This document shows, piece by piece, positions 30,823-40,091 of a stretch of 64,000 nt of DNA; position 1 is the stretch's first letter, and the number at the start of each line of letters is the position of its first letter. The DNA lies in the NCBI GenBank assembly GCA_049840595.1, contig JASGKO010000026.1, positions 9,679 to 73,678 of the forward strand. Reading direction: 5' to 3'. Position numbers and translations under genes: made by a program. This stretch comes from JASGKO01 sp049840595 (lineage in GTDB: Bacteria; Verrucomicrobiota; Verrucomicrobiia; Chthoniobacterales; Chthoniobacteraceae). A model generated the notes under the pieces. That model was not told the DNA's origin. It worked only from the letters and a program-made list of their open reading frames with translations, and did not search any database.

Positions 30823-31930
30823 ATGATAGGTTCTATGAACCTCTCATATCATCAGATTACAAAATTATCGAAGTCCCTGTTTCATCTCTATTCCTCAGCC
30901 CAAGTGGAAGAAATCCCCGCCGCCTTCATGCTCGCGGTGCGTCAGGTTCTTGATTGTGAGCATTTAAGTTATAATGAATTTGGGCAAAATCATTTTCGCG
31001 GTATCGTTGAGCCGTTGATTGAGACGGAGCTCAATCAGACCTTCGCCTCGCTGGCGGATCAGCATCCGAGCATTCGTTATATTCAGGAATCCGGCAGCAC
31101 CGAGGCGGTGAAGATTTCCGATTTTCTGACCCAGGTGCAGTGGGAGCGAACGACCTTGTTCAACGAATTTTTCCGCTCACTCGGAATCCACCATCAACTG
31201 GCGCTGATGTTTCCGGTGGGCAATATGCAGATTGGCTTTGCGGCGAATCGTGCGCGGCGCGATTTCTCCGAGGACGAGCGCTTCATGATGAGTATTTTGC
31301 AGCCGCACTTTTTGCAGGCGTATTTGAATGCGAAGGCGCTGGAACGAGCCGCGCGTGCCGGGGATTCACATGGTGGCGGGACGGTGGTGCTTTCCAGCGA
31401 GGGCTCGGTGCTCTTCTGCTCGCCCAAAGCCCGCAAGTCGATGCAACGTTTCTTTGGGCCGACCCGCGGACGTCGGCTGCCCGATGAGTTACGGCGCTGG
31501 GTCGTGCGCGGGCTGGAGAAATCACCCTTCGGCGGCCCCGCTCCGCAGCCGCAACTCCCGCTCACCCGGCAGGGCGAGCATTCCATCCTTACCGTGCGGC
31601 TCATTCCGAACCATGCCCTCGGTGAGCGATGTGATGATCGTCGATGAGCAATCGGTCGAGATTCCCTTCCACGTCTTCGAGCAGTTCGGCCACTCGCGGC
31701 GCGAGGCGGAGGTGCTGAGCTGGATCGCGCAGGGGAAGACGAATCCCGAGATCGCGATCATTCTCGACATCAGCGTCCGCACCGTGGCGCATCACGTAGA
31801 GCGCATTCTCGCGCGGATCGGCGTGGAAGGGCGCGGGAGCGCCAGCGCCTGGGCTCAGGAGACGATCCGCGTCCACCGGCTTAGCTGGGATGCAGACGAA
31901 GTGCCACGGGTGGCGAATTGCGGCCATTGA
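30823..31930 (+). CDS. LuxR-type transcriptional regulator, one frameshift
   Basis: About 368 residues after one extra C near 31627 is removed (NHALGE joins DVMIVDEQ). ATG 30823; 30835 is also possible. Residues ~1-190 form a GAF/autoinducer-binding-like sensor (LSKSLFHLYSSAQVEEIPAA, ALMFPVGNMQIGFAANRARR, DFSEDERFMMSILQPHFLQA). Middle ~190-280 links to a C-terminal LuxR helix-turn-helix ~286-349 (SRREAEVLSWIAQGKTNPEI, then ILDISVRTVAHHVERILARI). There is no receiver domain, so it probably responds to a small ligand, not phosphorylation. It converges with the methyltransferase - acyl-CoA dehydrogenase - GNAT operon, its likely target and source of ligand. Confidence 0.83.
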
Positions 31931-32791
31931 AGCCGTAATTAACTTCCCCTTCCAGACGCTCGGCGACGATCTCCAGCAGGATAGGGGTGAACATCAGTGA
32001 AGTGGGATCGGCGGTGGCGGTGGCAAAGGCCATCCGCACCCGCTGCGCCCAGGCTTCATCCACGCGGCCCAGTTCCAGCAGCCGCTGGAGATTCACCTCG
32101 ATGAAACTCGCGGGCCACCGCCACATCAGCTCATGCGGACGCAGGCAGAAGATGCGCGGCACCGCCGAACGAATGCGAACCCCGCGCGATTCAGTAGGCT
32201 GGGGAGTCGGCGTGCCACATTGGGGTCGCCTCCGGTCTCCTGCCAGCTCTGCATCACTTGTTTTACAAAGTCTTCCAGCACCGGGCATGCGGCGGCGAGC
32301 CGCCAGGTCGAGTAGTCGAGGAACTCGTGGAAAATCGCCACCCCGCCGGGGCGCAGGGATTGCGCGATACGCTCCACCAGTAATTCCGGTGCGGGCACGA
32401 AGCACGCCACCCAGCGGCACCATGCGGCATCCAGCCCGGTGGCGGGGAGCGCATCTTCCATCAAGTCCAGTTCGTGAAAATGCACGTGGTGAAAGTGTCG
32501 CTCCTGGCAGGCTTCGGTTGCCGCTTCCACAAAGCGTCGCGAGCGCTCCACGCAATAGACCTCGCCCTCCGGCCCCACCACTTCCGCCAGATCGAGCGTC
32601 GCGTAGCCCGGCCCCGCGCCGACATCCACGACCCGCGCTCCCGGCTGGAGACCCGCATTTTTCCAGCATTCCAGCACGGTCGGTCGCCACACCTGGTGTT
32701 GCAGCCCGAGTCGTTTCAATTCCTCATAGTGTGTGCCCAGTACGTAATCCCGGTCCGCAGTGCGCGGTGATGTAATGGTCGCAGTGCTCAT
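31881..32791 (-). CDS. SAM-dependent class I methyltransferase, one frameshift
   Basis: About 303 residues after one missing base near 32155 is restored. N-terminal SAM-binding core with ARVVDVGAGPGYATLDLAEV (motif I) and VYCVERSRRFVEAA (acidic loop), then FHELDLMEDALPATGLDAAW and LRPGGVAIFHEFLDYSTW. The frame then shifts and continues RIFCLRPHELMWRWPASFIE. It looks like a small-molecule methyltransferase of the UbiE/Methyltransf type; no rRNA- or DNA-specific domain is visible. It is third and last in the GNAT - acyl-CoA dehydrogenase - methyltransferase operon, 12 bases after the dehydrogenase. Its 3' end overlaps the convergent LuxR-type gene by 50 bases. Confidence 0.78.
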
Positions 32792-32803
32792 GTTAAGTAG
32801 GGG

Positions 32804-34004
32804 TTAGGCCACCGAACGAATGACCGGGGTTTCGTCTTTCACCGCTGCCGGGAACAATTCCTTGGCGATCAGGATTTGCTGCACAAAGGCCGGGCCTTCC
32901 ACGAACTCGTAGAACTTCACGTCACGCACCAGTTGCTCGATTTCATACGAGCCGGTGTAGCCCCAGCCGCCGAAGAGGCCTCCATCACGCCCGCGACGAC
33001 TTCGTTGGCCGTCTGCCCGGCGTAAAGCTTCGCCATGTTCACCCGGTGTAAATTGGGAAGATGGTAGTCCCAGTCGCGCGCCGAGGCGGCGGTGAGCTCC
33101 CAGGCCGCTTCCAGCAGCGTGTGATATTGCGCGAGCGCCCCGCGGATCACCGGTTGCGAGAGGAGCGGCTTCCGCAGGCTCATCCGATCCGAGAGATAAT
33201 TCTTGGCCAGATCGCAGGCCCGTTGCGCGAGCCCCACCGCTCCCGCAGCGAGGGTGCAGCGGCTGCGTTGCAGGGCGCGGTAGGAGAGCGCGAGCGCATC
33301 GCCTTCCTGCCCGATCCGATGCGCCGTGGGCACGAATACCTCGTCGAGTCTCGATTGGATGCGTCTTCACCGCGCGCTGGCCCAGCTTGTGATGTGGTGG
33401 GCACACCACCAGCCCCTGGGCATCCGCCGGCACGTAGAAAAGCGTCAGGCTCCGGCTGGTTCGGCGCTCGCCTTCGATCCGCGCGGCGATCACGAAATGC
33501 CTGGCCCCTTCGGCATTGGTCACGAAGCACTTCTTGCCGTGCAGCAGATAGCCGCCATGCACCGGCTCGGCCACGGTCTGGATATTGGTCAGATCACTGC
33601 CGCCTTCTTGCTCCGTCAGGGCGAAGCAGCTTAGCTCCCCATTCGCCAGCACACTCCGCGCATACTGCGCCTGCAGCGCCGGCTCCGCACCGAGGAAAAT
33701 CGCGAGCCCCGGCCGTGAAGCTCGCCGTCACTGCCGTGGCGAGCGCGGCCGAGCCATACGCCAGTTCGCGCAGGATTGGGGCCAGCTCCATCGCTGTCGC
33801 TCCGCAGCCGCCGAGACTCCGCGGCACGCTCAGACTCCACAGGCCCATCCCGTGCAGTTCATCCCAGACTTCCCACGGGATTTCTTCCGCCGCGTCCCAC
33901 GCTCGGAAGTCGGGCAGCACTTTTTCGCGGATGAACGGTCGGAGCCGTCCCGCCGTGAGCGAGGTGGGTTCGATGAGGACTTTGAGTTTCAGTTCAGCAT
34001 TCAT
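32804..34004 (-). CDS. Acyl-CoA dehydrogenase, three frameshifts
   Basis: About 398 residues once three indels are corrected: an extra C in the run 33707-33710, an extra base at 33361 (restores KLGQRAVKTIQSRLDEVFVP), and a third near 32985 (two extra bases or one missing). N-terminal helical domain with LRPFIREKVLPDFRAWD and GLWSLSVPRSLGGCGATAME; FAD/substrate loop SCFALTEQEGGSDLTNI; C-terminal helical domain with FGGWGYTGSYEIEQLVRDVK. The probable catalytic base is the Glu of YEFVEGPAFVQQ. The family oxidises acyl-CoA or acyl-ACP to the alpha,beta-unsaturated form with FAD. No electron-transfer flavoprotein or other beta-oxidation gene is nearby. The setting points to tailoring of a dedicated acyl chain. 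Confidence 0.8.
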
Positions 34005-34012
34005 GGTGGGTC

Positions 34013-34723
34013 TCAGTTGATGGTGATCCGGTTTTCCCAGAGTTGTTGGTGTTTTTCCGCCATTCCACGGGCGAAAGAGGATGACTCCTGCAGGTGAATC
34101 AGCACCGCCGAGGAGCCTTGAAGCGAGGGCTGTTCAAAGGGCGGGAGCGGCTCGCCGTCCAGCTCCACGGGATGAAAGCCCACCCGCTCGAAAAAGCGAT
34201 TTGTCCGCACCCGCAGGATGCCCGTGCCGAGCACCTCGTGCGCCCGCTCCGGTCGGTGCCATTGGATCACATTGGAGATGAACAGTTCCTGCAGCAGCAG
34301 GTGCAGTTCACGATGCTTGCGAAATTCCGGGTCCACCGTCCACGAACTGTCAAAGCAGAGCTCCTTGCCCGATTCGCGGCAGCGGTCCATGATTTGGTGC
34401 ACCGCCTCGCGATGCTGCCCGGGCCGCGTATTCGCCAGCACCGCATTGGTAGGGAAGGGGAGGTTGAACCGCTCGCAAGCGCTCACCGTCACCGACTTGA
34501 AACCCGTCACCGGGCGCAGGTGCTCCTGTTCCTTTACGCATACCAGCAGGTGGGTGGCAATGAAGTCGTAGGAATCCACCGGCATCACGCCATGTTCATA
34601 GACTGGAAGGTAACCCTTGAGCTTCAGTCCGACAATGGCACTGAAGAGCTCCTGGGTGTCTTTGTTGGCCCAGGTGTTGTAGGGGCAGTCGAGAACCACA
34701 ATCCGAAAATCCGTCGTGTTCAT
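34013..34723 (-). CDS. GNAT-fold acyltransferase, candidate acyl-signal synthase
   Basis: 236 residues from ATG 34723 (an in-frame TTG at 34759 is less likely). The order of segments fits the LuxI/FeeM-like branch of GNAT N-acyltransferases: DFIATHLLVCVKEQ for the core strand, LRPVTGFKSVTVSACERFNL for the acyl pocket region, and SSWTVDPEFRKHRELHLLLQ where LuxI proteins have their SRF-type motif. Then come HEVLGTGILRVRTNRFFERV and GFHPVELDGEPLPPF. It lacks the full LuxI signature (no obvious Arg24/Trp34 equivalents), so it is not a classical homoserine-lactone synthase. It is first in the operon, 8 bases before the acyl-CoA dehydrogenase. An acyl-ACP or acyl-CoA donor is likely; the acceptor amine is unknown. 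Confidence 0.65.
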   Translation of the reverse strand: MNTTDFRIVVLDCPYNTWANKDTQELFSAIVGLKLKGYLPVYEHGVMPVDSYDFIATHLLVCVKEQEHLRPVTGFKSVTVSACERFNLPFPTNAVLANTRPGQHREAVHQIMDRCRESGKELCFDSSWTVDPEFRKHRELHLLLQELFISNVIQWHRPERAHEVLGTGILRVRTNRFFERVGFHPVELDGEPLPPFEQPSLQGSSAVLIHLQESSSFARGMAEKHQQLWENRITIN

Positions 34724-34801
34724 GCCGTGACTTATTTCACACCCACCCCGCCCCGCCAATGGGCAGGGTTGCCTATTGCCTGTTCCTCGATAAAAAGCAG
34801 G

Positions 34802-34832
34802 CGCGGTTGGAAATGCTTGTTCCCAAACCGCG
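34802..34832. promoter_or_regulatory. Inverted repeat in the divergent promoter of the GNAT operon
   Basis: CGCGGTTGGAA (34802-34812) and TTCCCAAACCGCG (34820-34832) pair with two bulged bases across a 7-base loop. It lies between the GNAT start (34723, minus) and the secreted-protein start (34871, plus). A second dyad CCTATT-TGCT-AACAGG (34846-34861, 5 of 6 pairs) overlaps the ribosome site of the plus-strand gene, and CCTATTGC recurs at 34772. These are candidate operators for the LuxR-type regulator; no experiment supports this. Confidence 0.4.
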
Positions 34833-34870
34833 GGATTCGAGATAACCTATTTGCTAACAGGAGTCTATTT

Positions 34871-35891
34871 ATGAACAGACCGTTTGCCGGGAAATTAGGA
34901 TTCGCATTTGTCTTTCTTTGCCTGTCTTCATTCACGATTCAGGCTGCGGAAATTGACCTGACGGGCACTTCCGTGGGACCGGGAAAATCCTTCTCCAAAG
35001 CAAGCGGGACGACGGTTCCAGCGACGTTGCTCTACAATGTGGCCCTCAGCGGGACGGGGACGACTACCGGCTCGGCCGCAGCGCTGGGCACAGGGGATTT
35101 CATTGCGTTGCTCAACCAGCTTTCCCCGACTTTCAGTACCCGAATTTTTAAGCCCTACGCTGGTCAATCTTTCAGGCAAGCTACCGATCAATTTCATCCC
35201 CAGTCACGTCTTTAAGACGACGTTTCAAAACGTGCCGATCGGGAATTCAGTCACCGCGGCCACGGTGGATGCGGCCATCACCTTCAAGTTGGGAATCAAC
35301 GCCAAAGGGATCGTTAGCACCGCCTTTGCCTCGGCCATGAAGGCGAAGGATGGGAATGGAAAAAAACTGCCACTGACCGGCGCTTTTACATTCAGCAACG
35401 GAAGCCTCTCCGTGACCCCTGCCGCGGCTACTTCCAGTGATCCGCAACCCAATCTGATGATCGTGCTCAATCACGTCTTTGCGCTGGGCAATAATGTGGT
35501 GGATACGACTGGCGGAAACAACGTCACCTTTCTCCGCATCAAGCGCGGAGCGTCGGCCTCCCAGTATTTGATCGCCAAAAACAACGGTCCTTCCACCGAT
35601 GCGCTGAATCTCATCGGCTTGCACCTGCCGACTGGAGTCACCACCAACGTTTACGATGGGAAAACGGACATCACCTCGCAAGTTTACAGTGCCAATGGCT
35701 ATGCGGTGCAAAGCGGAGGTGCGGATCTGCCCAGCGCCGGTACCAAATTATTCAAAATGGTGATCCACGTCGGAAAACAGGCGAGTCTGACCAATATTTT
35801 CAGTCCGGATTACATAGAGTTGAAGTTGCGGTGTACGGCGGATACCTCAAATTTCACGGTGGCGGGTGGAGAAGTGATTGTCTTCAAGTAG
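34871..35891 (+). CDS. Exported protein of unknown function, one frameshift
   Basis: About 339 residues after one extra A near 35150 is removed (RIFKPY becomes RIFSPTLVNLSG). AGGAG lies 8 bases before ATG 34871. Signal peptide 1-25 (FAGKLGFAFVFLCLSSFTIQ, cleaved near AAEID). The mature protein is beta-rich with repeated short strands (FQNVPIGNSVTAATVDAAIT, LKLRCTADTSNFTVAGGE) and no Cys pairs, lipobox or enzyme motif. The fold is probably all-beta, perhaps adhesin-like; no family was recognised. It shares a divergent promoter region with the GNAT operon, so it may be regulated with it. Confidence 0.65.
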
Positions 35892-36053
35892 AGGATGCGG
35901 TTGGCGGAGGTTACGAACGTCTTCCTCGGTTCACCGGAATCGCATGCGGCCTGTGCCCTCCATGCTTCCGGCGGTAAAAATTACCCCTAGTTCCCGCCTT
36001 TCCCGAATCCGCGCTTGTCAACCGGGGGTGGTCTGTTAAAAGCGACTTCCAAT

Positions 36054-37127
36054 ATGGGCAATACCAAATTCCGCGCAGGGGTTCTTTTCGGAAACGAAGT
36101 CAAGGTTCTCCTCGACTACGCCAAGGCCAACGAGTTCGCGATGCCAGCCGTTAACTGCATCAGCACTCACACCGTCAACGCCACGCTCGCCGCCGCTCGC
36201 GAGGTGAAATCGCCGGTGATCGTTCAATTTTCCAATGGCGGCGCGCAGTTCTTTATCGGCAAGAGCGTCAAGGGCGACAACCAGCTCGGCCCCGTGCTCG
36301 GCGGCATCGCCGGCGCGAAGTATGTGCACGATGCTGCACTTGCCTACGGCGTGCCGGTCATCCTGCACACCGACCACTGCGCGAAGAAGCTGCTTCCCTG
36401 GGTGGACGGCATGCTCGCCGCCAGCGAAGAAGCTTTCGCCAAGACCGGCCAGCCTCTCTACAGCTCCCACATGCTCGACCTCTCCGAGGAGCCGCTGCAT
36501 GAAAACCTCGAGATCTGCGCCCAGTATCTGGAACGTATGACCAAGATGGGGATGACCCTCGAAATCGAGCTCGGCGTGACTGGTGGTGAAGAAGACGGCG
36601 TGGACAATTCTGGCGCCGAGGAATCCAGCCTCTACACCAAGCCCGAGGAAGTGGCCGAAGCCTACACCACCCTCAGCAAGATCAGCCCCAACTTCACCAT
36701 CGCCGCAGCCTTCGGCAACGTGCACGGCGTTTACAAGCCCGGCAACGTCAAGCTCAAGCCCGCGATCCTCGATGAATCGCAGAAATACATCGAAGAGAAG
36801 CTCGGCACCGGTGCGAAACCCGTGAACTTCGTGTTCCACGGCGGCTCTGGCTCCAGCCGTGAGGAAATCCGCGAAGCGCTCAGCTATGGCGCGGTGAAGA
36901 TGAATATCGACACCGACGTGCAGTGGTCGTTCTGGGACGGCATTCGTGAATACGACATCAAGAATCACGATTATCTCCAGGGTCAGATCGGCAACCCGAC
37001 CGGACCCGACTCGCCGAACAAGAAATACTACGACCCGCGCGCCTGGCTCGCCGCCGCCGAAGCCTCGGCCACCAAGCGCCTCCTCGTTTCCTTCGAGGAC
37101 CTCAACTGCATCGGTCGCAACGCCTGA
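36054..37127 (+). CDS. fbaA: Fructose-bisphosphate aldolase, class II
   Basis: 357 residues from ATG 36054. Class II zinc-dependent aldolase of the long FbaA type: VILHTDHCAKK with the catalytic Asp107 and zinc His108, EIELGVTGGEEDGVDNS with the Glu-rich loop, AAAFGNVHGVY and VNFVFHGGSGSS carrying the remaining zinc histidines, and VKMNIDTDVQWSF for phosphate binding. It cleaves fructose-1,6-bisphosphate in glycolysis and makes it in gluconeogenesis. It is monocistronic: a 162-base gap lies upstream and a strong terminator follows 18 bases after the stop. Codon use is biased to C-ending codons as in highly expressed genes. Confidence 0.96.
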   Translation: MGNTKFRAGVLFGNEVKVLLDYAKANEFAMPAVNCISTHTVNATLAAAREVKSPVIVQFSNGGAQFFIGKSVKGDNQLGPVLGGIAGAKYVHDAALAYGVPVILHTDHCAKKLLPWVDGMLAASEEAFAKTGQPLYSSHMLDLSEEPLHENLEICAQYLERMTKMGMTLEIELGVTGGEEDGVDNSGAEESSLYTKPEEVAEAYTTLSKISPNFTIAAAFGNVHGVYKPGNVKLKPAILDESQKYIEEKLGTGAKPVNFVFHGGSGSSREEIREALSYGAVKMNIDTDVQWSFWDGIREYDIKNHDYLQGQIGNPTGPDSPNKKYYDPRAWLAAAEASATKRLLVSFEDLNCIGRNA

Positions 37128-37145
37128 GTTTCATCGAGAATTATG

Positions 37146-37182
37146 AAAAGGCTCATCCATAAATAAGGATGAGCCTTTTTTT
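37146..37182 (+). terminator. Rho-independent terminator of fbaA
   Basis: Perfect 13-bp stem AAAAGGCTCATCC (37146-37158) / GGATGAGCCTTTT (37167-37179), loop ATAAATAA, followed by T to 37182. A textbook strong terminator. Confidence 0.95.
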
Positions 37183-37206
37183 AAGGAGTGAGAGGGTTTC
37201 TGGCGA

Positions 37207-37407
37207 ATGAGTATTTTTGTCTATTTTATCCGCGGGCTGCAACTGCTCCGTTACGTTGTTCAGCCTTCTTATCGACAAACTACCCATGCGAGATGGAAGC
37301 GAATGCGGCCTCCGGCCTTGATTTTTGAGATTGGAACCGGAGTGATCGGATTAGCCGTGATCGTCGTAGTTTTGATGATGATGACGAGACAGGCAATGAT
37401 GCGCTGA
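37207..37407 (+). CDS. Possible small membrane protein
   Basis: 66 residues with a basic N-terminal half and one hydrophobic helix at the C-terminus (IGTGVIGLAVIVVVLMMMTR). GAGGG lies 10 bases before the ATG. No homologue was recognised, and there is no neighbour on the same strand. It sits between the fbaA terminator and the convergent pyrF end. It could be a real small protein or a chance frame; the AT-richer codons differ from those of the neighbouring genes. Confidence 0.35.
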   Translation: MSIFVYFIRGLQLLRYVVQPSYRQTTHARWKRMRPPALIFEIGTGVIGLAVIVVVLMMMTRQAMMR

Positions 37408-37419
37408 CTCGAACGATCG

Positions 37420-38121
37420 CTAAACTCCCGCAATCTCCTCGGCAATGCGCTGGACGGCCTCGCGGGGATTCGCATGCGTGGTGATGGGACGTCCAATCAC
37501 CAGATAACTGGCCCCCGCCTTGACCGCTTCCGCCGGGGTGAGAATGCGCGATTGATCGTTGGCCTCGCTCCAGGCCGGACGCACGCCGGGCGTCACAATC
37601 GTAAAATAATCATCGAAGGCCGAGCGCAACGCGCCGAGCTCTTTGGGGCTCGCCACCAGCCCACGCAAACCCACTGAATGGGCCAGCGTCGCCAGTCGGA
37701 TCACTTGTGGCTCCACTTCGCAAAAAATGCCGGTTTCCGAGAGCGTATGCTCATCGCTACTCGTCAGCACGGTCACGCCGAGGACCAGCGTGTTTGTCCT
37801 GGCTGCCGCTTTTTCCGCCGCCGCGATCATTTCCCCGCCACCGCCGAGGTGGATCGTCAGCAGATCCACCCCCAGCGTGCAGGCGGATTCCACCGCATGC
37901 GACACCGTGTTGGGGATGTCGTGAAATTTGAGATCGAGGAACACCCGGGCCCCGCTTTGCTGCACGCGCTTGACGATCGAGGGGCCGGTCTTGGTGAAAA
38001 GCTGGAGGCCGATTTTGAAATACCCCACGGTATCGCCAAGTTGATCGACCAAGGCGGCCGCGGCGTCCTCCGTCGGGACATCCAGAGCGACAATGATTTT
38101 TTCCGCGGCAGCCTCTTTCAT
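37420..38121 (-). CDS. pyrF: Orotidine-5'-phosphate decarboxylase
   Basis: 233 residues from ATG 38121. The TIM-barrel motifs are all present: IIVALDVPTEDAA, YFKIGLQLF, FLDLKFHDIPNTV with the catalytic Asp63-Lys65-Asp pattern, and the C-terminal phosphate loop YLVIGRPITTHANP. It makes UMP from OMP, the last step of de novo pyrimidine synthesis. It is 10 bases after a small membrane-protein gene on the same strand and probably co-transcribed with it; no other pyr gene is in the window. Confidence 0.95.
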   Translation of the reverse strand: MKEAAAEKIIVALDVPTEDAAAALVDQLGDTVGYFKIGLQLFTKTGPSIVKRVQQSGARVFLDLKFHDIPNTVSHAVESACTLGVDLLTIHLGGGGEMIAAAEKAAARTNTLVLGVTVLTSSDEHTLSETGIFCEVEPQVIRLATLAHSVGLRGLVASPKELGALRSAFDDYFTIVTPGVRPAWSEANDQSRILTPAEAVKAGASYLVIGRPITTHANPREAVQRIAEEIAGV

Positions 38122-38131
38122 GATGGGGCGA

Positions 38132-38356
38132 TTATGCGCCCTTCTTCGCGCCGACTGCAATCAAAACCACGCCCCCGGCAATCGCAATAATGCCGACTGC
38201 AGGAGGAATCGGGACGCTCTTTTCCTGCTCGGTCTTGACCTTGAAGTTGCCAATCGAAATCGGGGTTTCCTGCTTGGTATAGGAGAAGCCGCCGTAGGCC
38301 AAAGCGACTACGCCGAGGATGGTGAGGATGACGCCGATGAGGAGTGTGGGTTTCAT
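38132..38356 (-). CDS. Small two-helix membrane protein (DUF3185-like)
   Basis: 74 residues from ATG 38356. Two hydrophobic helices, LLIGVILTILGVVALAYGGF and VGIIAIAGGVVLIAVGA, flank a ~25-residue extracytoplasmic loop (TKQETPISIGNFKVKTEQEK). This is the layout of the DUF3185 family of small bacterial inner-membrane proteins, function unknown. It lies directly upstream of pyrF (10-base gap). The 153 bases before it hold no gene, only a short degenerate intergenic-repeat-like stretch near 38475-38500. Confidence 0.75.
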   Translation of the reverse strand: MKPTLLIGVILTILGVVALAYGGFSYTKQETPISIGNFKVKTEQEKSVPIPPAVGIIAIAGGVVLIAVGAKKGA

Positions 38357-38509
38357 AGTGTTATACAAAGATTACTACGCAGGTGCGGAGGGAGATGGAT
38401 GCCTCCACCGTAGCCTCAGAGGGTCGCAAATGAGGGCGTGTCAATACGGAGTATCGGCACGAGGAAATGATCCTTTTCTAAGCGTCTTCGCGGCTCTGGA
38501 CGAGAAAAT

Positions 38510-38947
38510 TTACAGCCATTCGTTAATCACCCGCCCGTCGCTGTCTTTGAACGAGTTACAGAAAATCAGCAGCCAGTCGATGATCAGCCAGATGCCGAAG
38601 CCGCCCACGGTAAAGAGCATGAGCAGGCCGGTGATGATGCGCCCGGCATAGAAGCGATGCACGCCGAAGACGCCAAGGAAATGATGGAACAGGAGGAGCG
38701 GGCAGACGCGCCGCGTGCTGCCGCTGGGCGGGTCGTTGCTCCAGAGGGTGATCGGCTGCCCATTGGCATCGGTGAAGGTGCCGCAGAGGATCATAATCAC
38801 GTCAATCAGCAGCCAGATGCCAAACCCACCACCGGTAAGCAGCATGAGCACACCGGTGAGAACTTTGCCGACATAAAAGCGGTGGACGCCGAAGAGACCG
38901 AGGAACCCGGCACACAGGAGGAGGGGGCGAATGCGCTTGTCACTCAT
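38510..38947 (-). CDS. Tandem TM2-domain membrane protein
   Basis: 145 residues from ATG 38947. Two copies of the TM2 domain, residues ~5-60 and ~80-140: FLGLFGVHRFYVGKVLTGVL with GGGFGIWLLIDVIMIL, and FLGVFGVHRFYAGRIITGLL with GGFGIWLIIDWLLIFC. Each gives two membrane helices. The copies are about 60% alike, so they arose by internal duplication. TM2 proteins are widespread and lack a settled role. It follows ilvH-ilvC on the same strand, separated by a terminator-like hairpin, so it is probably its own unit. Confidence 0.83.
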   Translation of the reverse strand: MSDKRIRPLLLCAGFLGLFGVHRFYVGKVLTGVLMLLTGGGFGIWLLIDVIMILCGTFTDANGQPITLWSNDPPSGSTRRVCPLLLFHHFLGVFGVHRFYAGRIITGLLMLFTVGGFGIWLIIDWLLIFCNSFKDSDGRVINEWL

Positions 38948-38963
38948 CACGCCTGTAAAAGGT

Positions 38964-38996
38964 AAAAGGCCCGACAGTTGCCTGTCGAGCCTTTAA
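38964..38996 (-). terminator. Rho-independent terminator of ilvC
   Basis: On the minus strand TTAAAGGCTCGACAG (38996-38982) pairs with CTGTCGGGCCTTTT (38977-38964), loop of 4 bases, with a T-run on the 3' side. It lies about 30 bases past the ilvC stop. Confidence 0.75.
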
Positions 38997-39024
38997 CACA
39001 TGGAAAGCGGATTGCTTTAGCTGC

Positions 39025-40050
<1,026 letters not shown>

Positions 40051-40091
40051 GTTTTGGTTTTTTCGGTTTGTGGGAAAAAAGGGGTGGGTAA

